64,000 bases of DNA from Paraburkholderia domus. Its GTDB lineage: Bacteria > Pseudomonadota > Gammaproteobacteria > Burkholderiales > Burkholderiaceae. The translations under genes were made by a program, and so were the position numbers. This document shows positions 17,654-26,147 of the stretch, piece after piece. The DNA is taken from contig NZ_CAJNAT010000007.1 in NCBI RefSeq assembly GCF_905220705.1, positions 124,001 through 188,000 on the forward strand, read 5' to 3'. The notes below the pieces were generated by a model, which was not told the DNA's origin, did not search any database, and saw only the letters and a program-made list of their open reading frames with translations. How positions within the stretch are numbered: position 1 is the first letter of the stretch; the number at the start of each line of letters is the position of its first letter.

Positions 17654-19060
17654 ATGAACCAGCCGACCGAACCCACCATCGCCATCGACGTCTACCGCAC
17701 GCGCCGCGAGCGCGTACTCGCCGCGCTGCGCGCAGCGGGCGGGGGCGTCGCCATTGTCCCCACCGCGCCGGAAAAGCTTCGCAACCGGGATGCCGACTAC
17801 CCCTACCGGCACGATAGCTACTTCTACTATCTGACGGGCTTTACGGAACCGGAGGCGTTGCTGGTGCTCGATGCAAGCGCCGCGGCTGGCGAGCCGGCTT
17901 CGATCCTGTTCTGCCGCGAGAAGAATGTCGAGCGCGAGACGTGGGAAGGCTTCCGTTTCGGGCCGGACGGCGCGCGCGAGGCGTTCGGCTTCGACGCCGC
18001 CTTCGCCGTGAGCGAAGTCGACATGCATCTGCCGGGCCTTCTCGCCGACAAGCCGTCGCTGCATTACGCGCTCGGCACGTCGGCGCAACTGGATGAACAG
18101 GTACGCGGCTGGCTCGACGCCGTGCGTGCACAAGGCCGCGGCGGCGTCGCCGCCCCCACCGTCGCGCGTGACCTGATCCCGTTGCTCGACGACATGCGGC
18201 TCGTCAAAGACCACCACGAACTCGCCATCATGCGCCGCGCCGGACAGATTTCCGCGCAGGCGCATCGCCGCGCGATGGCGGCATGCCACCCCGGCGTGCG
18301 CGAGTACGAACTCGAAGCCGAGCTGCTCTACACATTCCGCAAATTCGGCGCGCAGGCGCCCGCCTACACGTCGATAGTCGCCGCGGGCGCCAATGCCTGC
18401 GTGCTGCACTATCCGGCGGGAAACGCGATTGCAAAGGACGGCGACCTGATCCTGATCGACGCCGCCTGCGAGCTGGACGGCTATGCATCCGACATCACCC
18501 GCACCTTCCCGGCGAGCGGCCGCTTCACGCCGGCGCAGCGCGAGCTGTACGACATCGTGCTGGCCGCGCAGCAGGCTGCTGTCGACGCCACCCGCGTCGG
18601 CGCTACTTTCGACGATCCGCACCAGGCCGCCGTGCGGGTGCTATCGCAAGGGTTGCTCGACACCGGCATCCTCGACCGCGCAAAGCTTGCCTCGGTCGAC
18701 GACGTGATCGCCGAGCGCGCCTACGCGCCGTTCTACATGCACCGTACCGGCCACTGGCTCGGCATGGACGTGCACGATGTCGGCGACTACCGCGAACGCG
18801 GCGCGCCACGCGACGAAGCGGGCGCACTGCCGTGGCGCACGCTGCAGGCCGGGATGACGCTGACCGTCGAGCCCGGTTTGTACATTCGCCCGACCGAAGG
18901 CGTGCCCGAGCGCTACTGGAACATCGGTATCCGCATCGAGGACGACGCAATCGTCACGCCGGCCGGCTGCGAGCTGATCACACGCGACGTCCCGGTGGCG
19001 GCCGACGAGATCGAAGCGCTGATGCAGGAAGCCCGTGCGGCCCAGGAAGCTGGGAAGTAA
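17654..19060 (+). CDS. pepP: Xaa-Pro aminopeptidase
   Basis: M24B metallopeptidase that removes N-terminal residues preceding proline. It has 468 residues from the ATG at 17654. The N-terminal AMP_N domain spans about 10-140, and the pita-bread catalytic domain follows with dinuclear metal ligands in LIDAACELDGYASDITRTF (two Asp), GHWLGMDVHD (His), TVEPGLY (Glu) and GIRIEDD (Glu). The frame extends 50 codons upstream without conservation, so the internal ATG is preferred. An 11-base tandem duplication includes its stop codon. It is followed 27 bases later by a UbiH-type gene, as in many proteobacteria (pepP-ubiH). Confidence 0.94.
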   Translation: MNQPTEPTIAIDVYRTRRERVLAALRAAGGGVAIVPTAPEKLRNRDADYPYRHDSYFYYLTGFTEPEALLVLDASAAAGEPASILFCREKNVERETWEGFRFGPDGAREAFGFDAAFAVSEVDMHLPGLLADKPSLHYALGTSAQLDEQVRGWLDAVRAQGRGGVAAPTVARDLIPLLDDMRLVKDHHELAIMRRAGQISAQAHRRAMAACHPGVREYELEAELLYTFRKFGAQAPAYTSIVAAGANACVLHYPAGNAIAKDGDLILIDAACELDGYASDITRTFPASGRFTPAQRELYDIVLAAQQAAVDATRVGATFDDPHQAAVRVLSQGLLDTGILDRAKLASVDDVIAERAYAPFYMHRTGHWLGMDVHDVGDYRERGAPRDEAGALPWRTLQAGMTLTVEPGLYIRPTEGVPERYWNIGIRIEDDAIVTPAGCELITRDVPVAADEIEALMQEARAAQEAGK

Positions 19061-19076
19061 CCCAGAAGTAACCCAG
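19055..19076 (+). repeat. 11-base perfect tandem duplication over the pepP stop
   Basis: AAGTAACCCAG occurs twice head-to-tail (19055-19065 and 19066-19076). The first copy contains the in-frame TAA stop. This looks like a replication-slippage duplication in the pepP-to-ubiH junction. Confidence 0.85.
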
Positions 19077-19087
19077 GCAGTCACTCA

Positions 19088-20338
19088 ATGAAGCAACCCG
19101 CAATGAACGACGTCTCCCAGTCGACGGTGATTCTGAAACCCGCCGCGTCCGATCATTCCTTCGATTTCGACGTGACGATCGTCGGCGCAGGGCCGGTCGG
19201 GCTGGCGCTTGCCGGCTGGCTGACCCGCCGCAGCGCGACGCAGGCGCTGAAGATCGCGCTGATCGACGCGCGCGAGCCGGAAGATTCGATTGCCGATCCG
19301 CGCGCGATCGCCGTGTCGCACGGTAGCCGGATGATTCTCGAACCGCTGCGCTGGCCCGCCGACGCCACCGCGATCCAGCGCATCCACGTGTCGCAGCGTG
19401 GTCACTTCGGCCGCACGCTGATCGACCACAGCGAGCACGGCTTGCCGGCGCTCGGCTACGTGCTGCGTTACGGCTCGATCGTGCATGGTCTCGCCGAGGC
19501 GGTACACGCCACCTCCGTGCACTGGTTCCGTTCCACCTCCGCCGCGGCGCCGACTCAGGACCTCGACGGTGTCACGCTGCCAATCGAAACCGCAGGTGTC
19601 ACACGCCATCTGCGCACGCGGATTCTGGTGAATGCCGAAGGCGGCCTGTTCGGCGACCAGAAAACCGCCAGGAGCGCTGATAGCAGCGCCAACGGCGGTA
19701 CGCGCGATTACGGGCAGACCGCGCTGGTCGGCACGGTCAGCGTGTCGGCGCCACAACCGCATGTGGCGTGGGAGCGCTTCACGTCGCAAGGGCCGATCGC
19801 GCTGCTGCCGATGGGCGGCGTGCGTGGTGCGAATTACGCGCTGGTCTGGTGCTGCGCACCCGACGAAGCCGCACGACGCGCGCAACTCCCGGACGACGAA
19901 TTCCTGCGCGAACTAGGCGCCGCATTCGGCAACCGCATGGGCCGCTTTACGCAAATAAAGGGACGTGCGTCGTTCCCGCTGGGGCTGAATGCGGTCGATA
20001 CGCTAGTGAAGGGCCATATCGTTGCAATCGGCAACGCGGCGCAAACGCTGCATCCGGTGGCTGGGCAGGGTCTGAATCTCGGTCTGCGCGACGCGCACGC
20101 ACTCGCCGATGCCTTGTCCGAAGAGGGCCCCACCCCGCTCGCGCTGGCGACGTTCGCGCAACGCCGCGCGCTCGACCGGCGCCTGACGATCGGCGCCACC
20201 GACACGCTCGCACGCCTTTTCACCGTCGACTTCCCGCCGCTCGCCGCCTTGCGCGGCCTCGCCCTCACCGCACTCGAATTCGTGCCGCCGGTAAAAACCG
20301 CGCTGGCGCGGCAAATGATGTTCGGTCAGCGCCGCTGA
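19088..20338 (+). CDS. UbiH/UbiF/VisC-family FAD monooxygenase
   Basis: Flavoprotein hydroxylase, probably of ubiquinone biosynthesis, 416 residues. The FAD-binding GxGxxG motif is VGAGPVGLALAGWL near residue 36, DPRAIAVSHGSRMIL is the family's substrate-side motif, and the second FAD motif GNAAQTLHPVAGQGLNLGLRDAHALADAL is near 310. The 30-residue N-terminal extension before the Rossmann strand is longer than in E. coli UbiH; an alternative ATG is five codons in. The pepP neighbour supports a UbiH-type role, but which ring carbon it hydroxylates cannot be told. Confidence 0.88.
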   Translation: MKQPAMNDVSQSTVILKPAASDHSFDFDVTIVGAGPVGLALAGWLTRRSATQALKIALIDAREPEDSIADPRAIAVSHGSRMILEPLRWPADATAIQRIHVSQRGHFGRTLIDHSEHGLPALGYVLRYGSIVHGLAEAVHATSVHWFRSTSAAAPTQDLDGVTLPIETAGVTRHLRTRILVNAEGGLFGDQKTARSADSSANGGTRDYGQTALVGTVSVSAPQPHVAWERFTSQGPIALLPMGGVRGANYALVWCCAPDEAARRAQLPDDEFLRELGAAFGNRMGRFTQIKGRASFPLGLNAVDTLVKGHIVAIGNAAQTLHPVAGQGLNLGLRDAHALADALSEEGPTPLALATFAQRRALDRRLTIGATDTLARLFTVDFPPLAALRGLALTALEFVPPVKTALARQMMFGQRR

Positions 20339-20381
20339 GCGCGCCGCCCGCGCGCGCCCCGCAGCCGTTGCAGCCTTTTTA

Positions 20382-20441
20382 GGCACCGCACGTGAAGCCG
20401 CGCGAGCGGTGCCGGTTCTATGAACCGGACCACTTTCATAG
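20382..20441 (+). promoter_or_regulatory. Overlapping, mutually exclusive hairpins upstream of dusB-fis
   Basis: GGCACCGC (20382-20389) pairs with GCGGTGCC (20406-20413); CCGGTTC-TAT-GAACCGG forms a perfect hairpin at 20412-20428; CTATGAA (20418-20424) can instead pair with TTCATAG (20435-20441). The second and third structures share bases and cannot coexist. They lie 150-200 bases before dusB. If transcribed they would make a switchable leader; if not, they are protein-binding dyads. Confidence 0.4.
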
Positions 20442-20588
20442 AAGATTTAATGAGTTACGACAGACGCAAGTCGGGTGTCGGCTATCTGTTAACGCTAAAA
20501 TAGCGGTTTTCCCTCGCATTTCGCGAATGCTCCGATTGACAGAATCCGAAAAGAAACTGACACGATCGGCCGCAGGCGCGTCCAAGTC

Positions 20589-21656
20589 ATGCCTACTCTC
20601 GGCTCCCACAATCTGCGTAATAACCTGTTCGTCGCCCCCATGGCCGGCGTAACCGACCGGCCGTTCCGGCAGTTGTGCAAACGGCTGGGCGCAGGCTATG
20701 CGGTGTCGGAAATGGTCGCCTCGAACGCGCAGTTGTGGAAAAGCGAAAAGACCATGCGCCGTGCCAACCACACGGGCGAGGTCGAGCCGATTGCCGTGCA
20801 GATCGCCGGCGCCGATCCGGCCATGATGGCCGAAGCCGCGCGCTACAACGTGGCGAACGGCGCGCAGATCATCGACATCAACATGGGCTGCCCGGCCAAG
20901 AAGGTGTGCAACGTGGCCGCGGGCTCTGCCTTGTTGCAGAACGAACCGCTGGTGCAACGCATCGTCGAGGCGGTGGTGGGCGCGGTGGGCATTGGCCCTG
21001 ACGCCGTGCCCGTCACGCTGAAGATCCGCACCGGCTGGGATCGCGACAACAAGAACGCGCTCTCCGTCGCGCATCTGGCTGAAGCCGCCGGCATTGCCAT
21101 GCTGACCGTGCACGGCCGTACGCGCGCCGACCTGTATCACGGCGACGCCGAATACGAGACCATTGCCGCCGTCAAAGCGGCGGTGCGCATTCCGGTGGTC
21201 GCCAATGGCGACATTACGTCGCCGCAAAAAGCCCGCGAGGTGCTCGCCGCCACCGGCGCCGACGCCATCATGATCGGCCGCGCCGCGCAGGGGCGTCCGT
21301 GGCTGTTCCGCGAAATCGAGCATTTCCTGCAAACGGGTGAGTTGCTGCCGCCGCCGCGCATCGACGAAATCCAGCAGGTGATGAACGAGCATCTCGAAGA
21401 TCACTACGAGTTCTACGGCGAATTTACAGGCGTGCGCACAGCGCGTAAGCATATCGGCTGGTACACTCGCGGCCTTTCTGGCGCCAACGTGTTCCGGCAC
21501 CGCATGAATACGCTGGACACCACGCGCGAACAACTCCTCGCCGTCAACGAATTCTTCGACGCCCAAAAGGCGATCTCCGACCGCCTCGTCTATGTCGACG
21601 AGACGCTCACCAGGAACGACGGCGAGCCGGACCATACCGACCGACTAGCAGCATGA
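20589..21656 (+). CDS. dusB: tRNA-dihydrouridine synthase B
   Basis: FMN-dependent reduction of uridine to dihydrouridine in the tRNA D-loop. It has 355 residues as a TIM barrel. VAPMAGVTDRPFRQL at 16-30 is the FMN-binding start, DINMGCPAKKVCN near 100 holds the catalytic Cys, TLKIRTGW and VHGRTR follow, and GDITSPQ...GADAIMIGRAAQGRPW binds the FMN phosphate. The stop codon overlaps the fis start by four bases (ATGA), the classic translationally coupled dusB-fis pair. Confidence 0.96.
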   Translation: MPTLGSHNLRNNLFVAPMAGVTDRPFRQLCKRLGAGYAVSEMVASNAQLWKSEKTMRRANHTGEVEPIAVQIAGADPAMMAEAARYNVANGAQIIDINMGCPAKKVCNVAAGSALLQNEPLVQRIVEAVVGAVGIGPDAVPVTLKIRTGWDRDNKNALSVAHLAEAAGIAMLTVHGRTRADLYHGDAEYETIAAVKAAVRIPVVANGDITSPQKAREVLAATGADAIMIGRAAQGRPWLFREIEHFLQTGELLPPPRIDEIQQVMNEHLEDHYEFYGEFTGVRTARKHIGWYTRGLSGANVFRHRMNTLDTTREQLLAVNEFFDAQKAISDRLVYVDETLTRNDGEPDHTDRLAA

Positions 21657-21886
21657 GCAAGAACAATATCGAACAATCTGTCCGCGACAGCCTGGGGATG
21701 TATTTCCAGGATCTCGACGGCTCGAATCCGCATGACGTCTACGACATGGTTATTTCATGCGTGGAAAAACCCTTGCTCGAAGTGGTGCTCGAGCAGGCTG
21801 GCGGCAATCAGTCGCTGGCCGCCGAGTATCTCGGCATCAACCGCAATACGCTGCGCAAGAAGCTGCAACAGCACGGTTTGTTGTAG
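21653..21886 (+). CDS. fis: Nucleoid-associated DNA-binding protein Fis
   Basis: Small homodimeric DNA-bending protein of 77 residues (E. coli Fis has 98), lacking part of the N-terminal beta-hairpin arm. The C-terminal HTH is GGNQSLAAEYLGINRNTLRKKLQQHGLL. It starts inside the dusB stop codon, so its expression is tied to dusB translation. It acts on rRNA promoters, recombination and supercoiling in known species. Confidence 0.95.
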   Translation: MSKNNIEQSVRDSLGMYFQDLDGSNPHDVYDMVISCVEKPLLEVVLEQAGGNQSLAAEYLGINRNTLRKKLQQHGLL

Positions 21887-21932
21887 TTTTTCGGCGCCCT
21901 GCCACGTTTCCCTTCGGCTTTTCGTCTTCATC

Positions 21933-23498
21933 ATGATCAAGCAAGCGCTCATCTCCGTTTCCGACAAGTCCGGCATCGTCGACTTCGCCAAGTCGCTGTC
22001 GGACCTCGGCGTCAAGATCCTGTCGACCGGCGGCACCGCGAAACTGCTCGCGGACGCGGGCCTCTCCGTCACCGAAGTCGCCGACTACACGGGCTTCCCG
22101 GAAATGCTGGACGGGCGCGTGAAAACGCTGCATCCGAAGGTACACGGCGGCATTCTGGCGCGCCGCGACCTGCCGGAACACATGGCAGCGCTTGAAAAGC
22201 ACGACATCCCGACGATCGACCTGCTGGTCGTGAACCTGTATCCGTTCGTGCAGACCGTGTCGAAGGAAGAGTGCTCGCTGGAAGACGCGATCGAGAACAT
22301 CGACATCGGCGGCCCGACCATGCTGCGCTCGGCCGCGAAGAATCATCGCGACGTGACGGTGGTGGTCGATCCGGCAGACTACGCGGTTGTGCTCGACGAA
22401 ATGCGTGCAAACAGCAACGCGGTTTCGTACAAGACGAACTTCCGCCTCGCTACCAAGGTGTTCGCGCACACCGCCCAGTACGACGGTGCGATCACGAACT
22501 ACCTGACGAGCCTGACCGACGAACTGCAACACTCGTCGCGCAATGCTTACCCGGCTACGCTCAACCTGGCGTTCAACAAGGTGCAGGACCTGCGCTACGG
22601 CGAGAACCCGCATCAGAGCGCGGCGTTTTACCGCGGCCTCACGGTTCAACCGGGTGCGCTCGCGAACTACAGTCAGTTGCAAGGCAAGGAACTGTCGTAC
22701 AACAACATCGCCGATTCCGACGCAGCGTGGGAATGCGTGAAGACGTTCGACGTGCCGGCCTGCGTGATCGTCAAGCACGCGAATCCGTGCGGCGTGGCAG
22801 TCGGCGCGGATGCGAACGAAGCCTATGCGAAGGCGTTCCAGACGGATCCGACCTCGGCGTTCGGCGGCATCATCGCGTTCAACCGCGAAGTCGACGAAGC
22901 GGCGGCGCAAGCGGTGGCCAAGCAGTTCGTCGAAGTGCTGATCGCCCCGTCGTTCAGCGCGGCGGCTCGCCAGGTGTTCGCGGCCAAGCAGAACGTGCGT
23001 CTGTTGGAAATCGCTTTGGGTGAAGGCCACAACGCATTCGATCTGAAGCGTGTCGGCGGCGGCCTGCTCGTGCAATCGCTCGATTCGAAGAACGTGCAGC
23101 CGCGCGAATTGCGCGTAGTCACGAAGCGTCACCCTACGCCGAAGGAAATGGACGACCTGCTGTTCGCGTGGCGCGTCGCGAAGTACGTGAAGTCGAACGC
23201 GATCGTGTTCTGCGGCAACGGCATGACGCTCGGCGTCGGCGCGGGCCAGATGAGCCGCGTGGACTCGGCGCGTATTGCGAGCATCAAGGCGCAGAACGCC
23301 GGTTTGACGCTGACCGGTTCGGCCGTGGCGTCGGATGCGTTCTTCCCGTTCCGTGACGGTCTGGACGTCGTGGTCGCAGCAGGCGCGACCTGCGTGATTC
23401 AACCGGGTGGCTCGATGCGCGATGACGAAGTGGTCAGTGCGGCGGACGAGCACAACATCGCGATGGTGTTGACTGGGGTGCGTCACTTCCGGCATTGA
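21933..23498 (+). CDS. purH: Bifunctional AICAR transformylase / IMP cyclohydrolase
   Basis: Catalyses the last two steps of IMP synthesis. It has 521 residues from the ATG at 21933. The N-terminal MGS-like IMP cyclohydrolase domain starts with ALISVSDKSGIVDFAK and STGGTAKLL, and the C-terminal AICAR transformylase contains LRYGENPHQSAAFY, VKHANPCGVAVG and a terminal DAFFPFRDGLD. No obvious Shine-Dalgarno precedes the start. It follows fis by 46 bases and may be read through from dusB-fis. Confidence 0.97.
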   Translation: MIKQALISVSDKSGIVDFAKSLSDLGVKILSTGGTAKLLADAGLSVTEVADYTGFPEMLDGRVKTLHPKVHGGILARRDLPEHMAALEKHDIPTIDLLVVNLYPFVQTVSKEECSLEDAIENIDIGGPTMLRSAAKNHRDVTVVVDPADYAVVLDEMRANSNAVSYKTNFRLATKVFAHTAQYDGAITNYLTSLTDELQHSSRNAYPATLNLAFNKVQDLRYGENPHQSAAFYRGLTVQPGALANYSQLQGKELSYNNIADSDAAWECVKTFDVPACVIVKHANPCGVAVGADANEAYAKAFQTDPTSAFGGIIAFNREVDEAAAQAVAKQFVEVLIAPSFSAAARQVFAAKQNVRLLEIALGEGHNAFDLKRVGGGLLVQSLDSKNVQPRELRVVTKRHPTPKEMDDLLFAWRVAKYVKSNAIVFCGNGMTLGVGAGQMSRVDSARIASIKAQNAGLTLTGSAVASDAFFPFRDGLDVVVAAGATCVIQPGGSMRDDEVVSAADEHNIAMVLTGVRHFRH

Positions 23499-23565
23499 TG
23501 TGGGCAGGCTTGGCGAGCGACGCGTGCTGGCCGGTGGTGCGACGGTCGCTGGGCTAATTTGAGCG

Positions 23566-23605
23566 AAACGGCTCGGTGGATTTTCCGCTGGGCCGTTTTG
23601 TTTTG
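23566..23605 (+). terminator. Probable terminator of purH
   Basis: AAACGGC (23566-23572) pairs with GCCGTTT (23592-23598) with partial inner pairing, followed by TGTTTT. It lies about 70 bases after the purH stop. Confidence 0.6.
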
Positions 23606-23698
23606 GCGGTGGATTTTTTGCGCGGAACGCCGACCGCCGCACGGCGCGTTCGTTGTAGTATCGCAAGCACTTAGTTTTCACCGCCTATGCGGCACCTC

Positions 23699-24241
23699 AT
23701 GAGAATTCTCGGCATCGACCCCGGCTTGCGCGTAACCGGTTTTGGCGTAATCGATCAAACCGGACACACGCTCAGCTACGTCGCAAGCGGCGTGATCAAG
23801 ACCGCCGACGCCGATCTGCCGTCGCGTCTCGGCACTATTTTCGAAGGTATTTCGACTTTGATCCGTCAGCATTCGCCGGATCAGTCGGCGATCGAAAAGG
23901 TGTTCGTCAACGTCAACCCGCAATCCACTCTGCTACTCGGACAGGCGCGTGGCGCAGCGATCTGTGGCCTGGTGGCGGGCGGCGTACCGGTCGCCGAATA
24001 TACGGCGCTGCAGTTGAAGCAAGCCGTCGTCGGCTATGGCCGCGCGACCAAGGAACAAATGCAGCAGATGGTGGTGCGGCTGCTGAACCTCTCCGGCGTG
24101 CCCGGCACCGACGCCGCCGACGCCCTCGGCATGGCGATTTGCCACGCGCACGGCGGCACGACGCTTAGTACGCTGGGCGGGATTGCACCTTCGCTGGCGA
24201 AGAAGGGTTTGCGGGTGCGGCGCGGACGGTTGGTGGGGTAG
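23699..24241 (+). CDS. ruvC: Holliday junction resolvase RuvC
   Basis: Dimeric endonuclease that cuts Holliday junctions. It has 180 residues from the ATG at 23699; an in-frame ATG four codons upstream is possible. RNase-H-like acidic residues are in GIDPGLRVTGFG (Asp7), AIEKVFVNVNPQS (Glu) and DAADALGMAICHAHG (two Asp). The family fingerprint LLGQARGAAICGLV is present. It is followed after 79 bases by ruvA and then ruvB, in the order ruvC-ruvA-ruvB. Confidence 0.96.
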   Translation: MRILGIDPGLRVTGFGVIDQTGHTLSYVASGVIKTADADLPSRLGTIFEGISTLIRQHSPDQSAIEKVFVNVNPQSTLLLGQARGAAICGLVAGGVPVAEYTALQLKQAVVGYGRATKEQMQQMVVRLLNLSGVPGTDAADALGMAICHAHGGTTLSTLGGIAPSLAKKGLRVRRGRLVG

Positions 24242-24320
24242 GCGCTCAGTTGCTGCTTGCCAGCGCCCGCCGCGCACTCGCTGCGCTACACTCGCCCTTT
24301 CTCTTAAGATTGAATCCGCC

Positions 24321-24902
24321 ATGATCGGTCGCATTGCCGGCGTACTGCTGGAAAAAAATCCGCCGCATCTGCTCGTCGACTGCAACGGCGTCGGTTACGA
24401 AGTCGATGTGCCAATGAGCACGTTCTACAACCTGCCGTCGACCGGCGAACGCGTCGTGCTGCTCACGCAAATGATCGTGCGCGAAGATGCACATCTGCTC
24501 TATGGCTTCGGTACCGCCGAGGAACGCTCGACCTTCCGCGAACTGCTGAAGATCACCGGCATCGGCGCGCGCATGGCACTCGCCGTGCTCTCCGGCATGA
24601 GCGTGCATGAACTGGCGCAGACCGTCACGATGCAGGACGCCGCGCGCCTGACCCGCGTGCCTGGCATCGGCAAGAAAACAGCGGAACGGCTGCTCCTCGA
24701 ACTGAAGGGCAAAATCGGTGCCGATCTGGGCGCGATGGCTGGCGCGGCATCGGCATCCGATCACGCCTCCGATATCCTGAACGCGTTGATCGCCTTGGGT
24801 TACTCCGAAAAAGAAGCGTTGGCGGCCGTCAAGAATGTACCTGCCGGCACGGGCGTATCCGAGGGCATCAAGCTCGCGTTGAAGGCGTTGTCCAAGGGTT
24901 GA
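24321..24902 (+). CDS. ruvA: Holliday junction branch migration protein RuvA
   Basis: Tetrameric junction-binding subunit of the RuvAB motor, 193 residues from the ATG at 24321 (MIGRIAGVLLEKNPP). It has an N-terminal OB fold, a tandem helix-hairpin-helix domain (ELLKITGIGARMALAVLSG and RVPGIGKKTAERLLLELK), and a flexible linker before the C-terminal domain III (ILNALIALGYSEKEALAAVKNV) that contacts RuvB. Confidence 0.96.
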   Translation: MIGRIAGVLLEKNPPHLLVDCNGVGYEVDVPMSTFYNLPSTGERVVLLTQMIVREDAHLLYGFGTAEERSTFRELLKITGIGARMALAVLSGMSVHELAQTVTMQDAARLTRVPGIGKKTAERLLLELKGKIGADLGAMAGAASASDHASDILNALIALGYSEKEALAAVKNVPAGTGVSEGIKLALKALSKG

Positions 24903-24920
24903 AGGCTCGGGTCATTGCAG

Positions 24921-24969
24921 GGGCGCCGCGTGCGATAAGCAAAGCTTCGCACACGGCGGCGCGCGCCCC
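24921..24969. repeat. Long imperfect inverted repeat between ruvA and ruvB
   Basis: GCCGCGTGCGA on the left (ending 24935) opposes TCGCACACGGC on the right (from 24947), with one mismatch and an 11-base loop. GC-rich flanks GGGGCG and GCGCCCC extend the pairing. No U-run follows. It lies in the 147-base ruvA-ruvB gap and could stabilise or process the message. Confidence 0.5.
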
Positions 24970-25049
24970 GAAGGAAGCCCCTTTTGGCGTCGCACATCCT
25001 GGCTGTTCGGCCGAGTTTCGCAACGAGCGGCACACGGTACAATGAACGG

Positions 25050-26114
25050 ATGATCGAAACCGACAAACTCGCCGCCGAGCGCATCATCGCGGCCACGCCC
25101 GTCTCGCCGAACGAAGAAGCGTTCGAGCGGGCGTTGCGCCCGCGCCAGCTCGAAGAATATGTCGGGCAGGAAAAAGTGCGCGGTCAGCTGGAAATCTTCA
25201 TCGAGGCTGCCAAGCGCCGGTCCGAATCGCTCGACCACGTGCTGCTGTTCGGGCCGCCGGGTCTCGGCAAGACCACGCTCGCGCACATCATCGCGCGGGA
25301 AATGGGCGTCAATCTGCGGCAAACGTCCGGCCCGGTGCTTGAACGCGCCGGCGACCTCGCCGCGCTGCTCACCAACCTCGAAGCCAACGACGTTTTATTC
25401 ATCGACGAAATCCACCGGCTCTCGCCGGTCGTCGAAGAAATTCTGTATCCGGCGTTAGAGGACTATCAGATCGACATCATGATCGGCGAAGGACCGGCCG
25501 CGCGCAGCGTGAAGCTGGATCTGCAACCGTTCACGCTGGTCGGTGCAACCACCCGCGCGGGCATGCTGACCAATCCGCTGCGCGATCGCTTCGGTATCGT
25601 CGCGCGGCTCGAGTTTTATAACGCTGAAGAACTGGCCCGCATCGTCACGCGTTCGGCGTCGTTGCTGCATGCACAGATTCATCCGGATGGCGCGTTCGAG
25701 ATCGCCAAACGCGCACGTGGCACGCCGCGGATCGCGAACCGGCTGCTGCGCCGCGTGCGCGATTTCGCCGAGGTGAAAGCGGACGGCAACATCACCGCGC
25801 AAGTGGCGGATGCGGCACTCAAAATGCTCGACGTAGACGCGGTCGGCTTCGACCTGATGGACCGGAAGCTCCTCGAAGCGATCCTGCACAAGTTCGATGG
25901 TGGCCCGGTCGGCGTCGACAATCTGGCGGCGGCAATCGGCGAAGAGCGCGACACGATCGAAGACGTGCTCGAGCCGTATCTGATTCAGCAAGGCTTCCTG
26001 CAACGCACGCCGCGCGGCCGCGTCGCCACGTTGCTCACGTACCGGCATTTCGGTCTCGCCGCGCCGGACGCTTCGAGCCCCATATCCGGTCTGTGGGATT
26101 CGGCCGCGACCTGA
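25050..26114 (+). CDS. ruvB: Holliday junction branch migration ATPase RuvB
   Basis: Hexameric AAA+ motor of branch migration. It has 354 residues from the ATG at 25050. Walker A GPPGLGKT is at 68-75, Walker B LFIDEIHRL near 120, sensor 1 GATTRAGML near 170, the arginine finger in NPLRDRFG, and a winged-helix C-domain ends with FLQRTPRGRVAT. It completes ruvCAB. The preceding 147-base gap contains an inverted repeat, so a promoter of its own is possible. Confidence 0.97.
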   Translation: MIETDKLAAERIIAATPVSPNEEAFERALRPRQLEEYVGQEKVRGQLEIFIEAAKRRSESLDHVLLFGPPGLGKTTLAHIIAREMGVNLRQTSGPVLERAGDLAALLTNLEANDVLFIDEIHRLSPVVEEILYPALEDYQIDIMIGEGPAARSVKLDLQPFTLVGATTRAGMLTNPLRDRFGIVARLEFYNAEELARIVTRSASLLHAQIHPDGAFEIAKRARGTPRIANRLLRRVRDFAEVKADGNITAQVADAALKMLDVDAVGFDLMDRKLLEAILHKFDGGPVGVDNLAAAIGEERDTIEDVLEPYLIQQGFLQRTPRGRVATLLTYRHFGLAAPDASSPISGLWDSAAT

Positions 26115-26121
26115 ACCGGAT

Positions 26122-26144
26122 GCGCGAGTTGAAATAACTCGCGC
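26122..26144. other. Perfect hairpin between convergent ruvB and the phosphatase gene
   Basis: GCGCGAGTT (26122-26130) and AACTCGCGC (26136-26144) form a 9-bp stem with a GAAAT loop in the 33-base convergent gap. No U-run is present on either strand, so it is at best a weak terminator or a 3'-end stabiliser. Confidence 0.4.
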
Positions 26145-26147
26145 CGC

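Noticed and set aside
17417..18622. N-terminal 400-residue extension of the GST gene
   Set aside because: It crosses the divergent promoter region and overlaps pepP; the GST fold starts cleanly at 17416 with its own start codons.
21837..23681. Open frame of 614 codons antisense to purH
   Set aside because: Shadow of purH with biased Arg/His/Val content and no recognisable domain.
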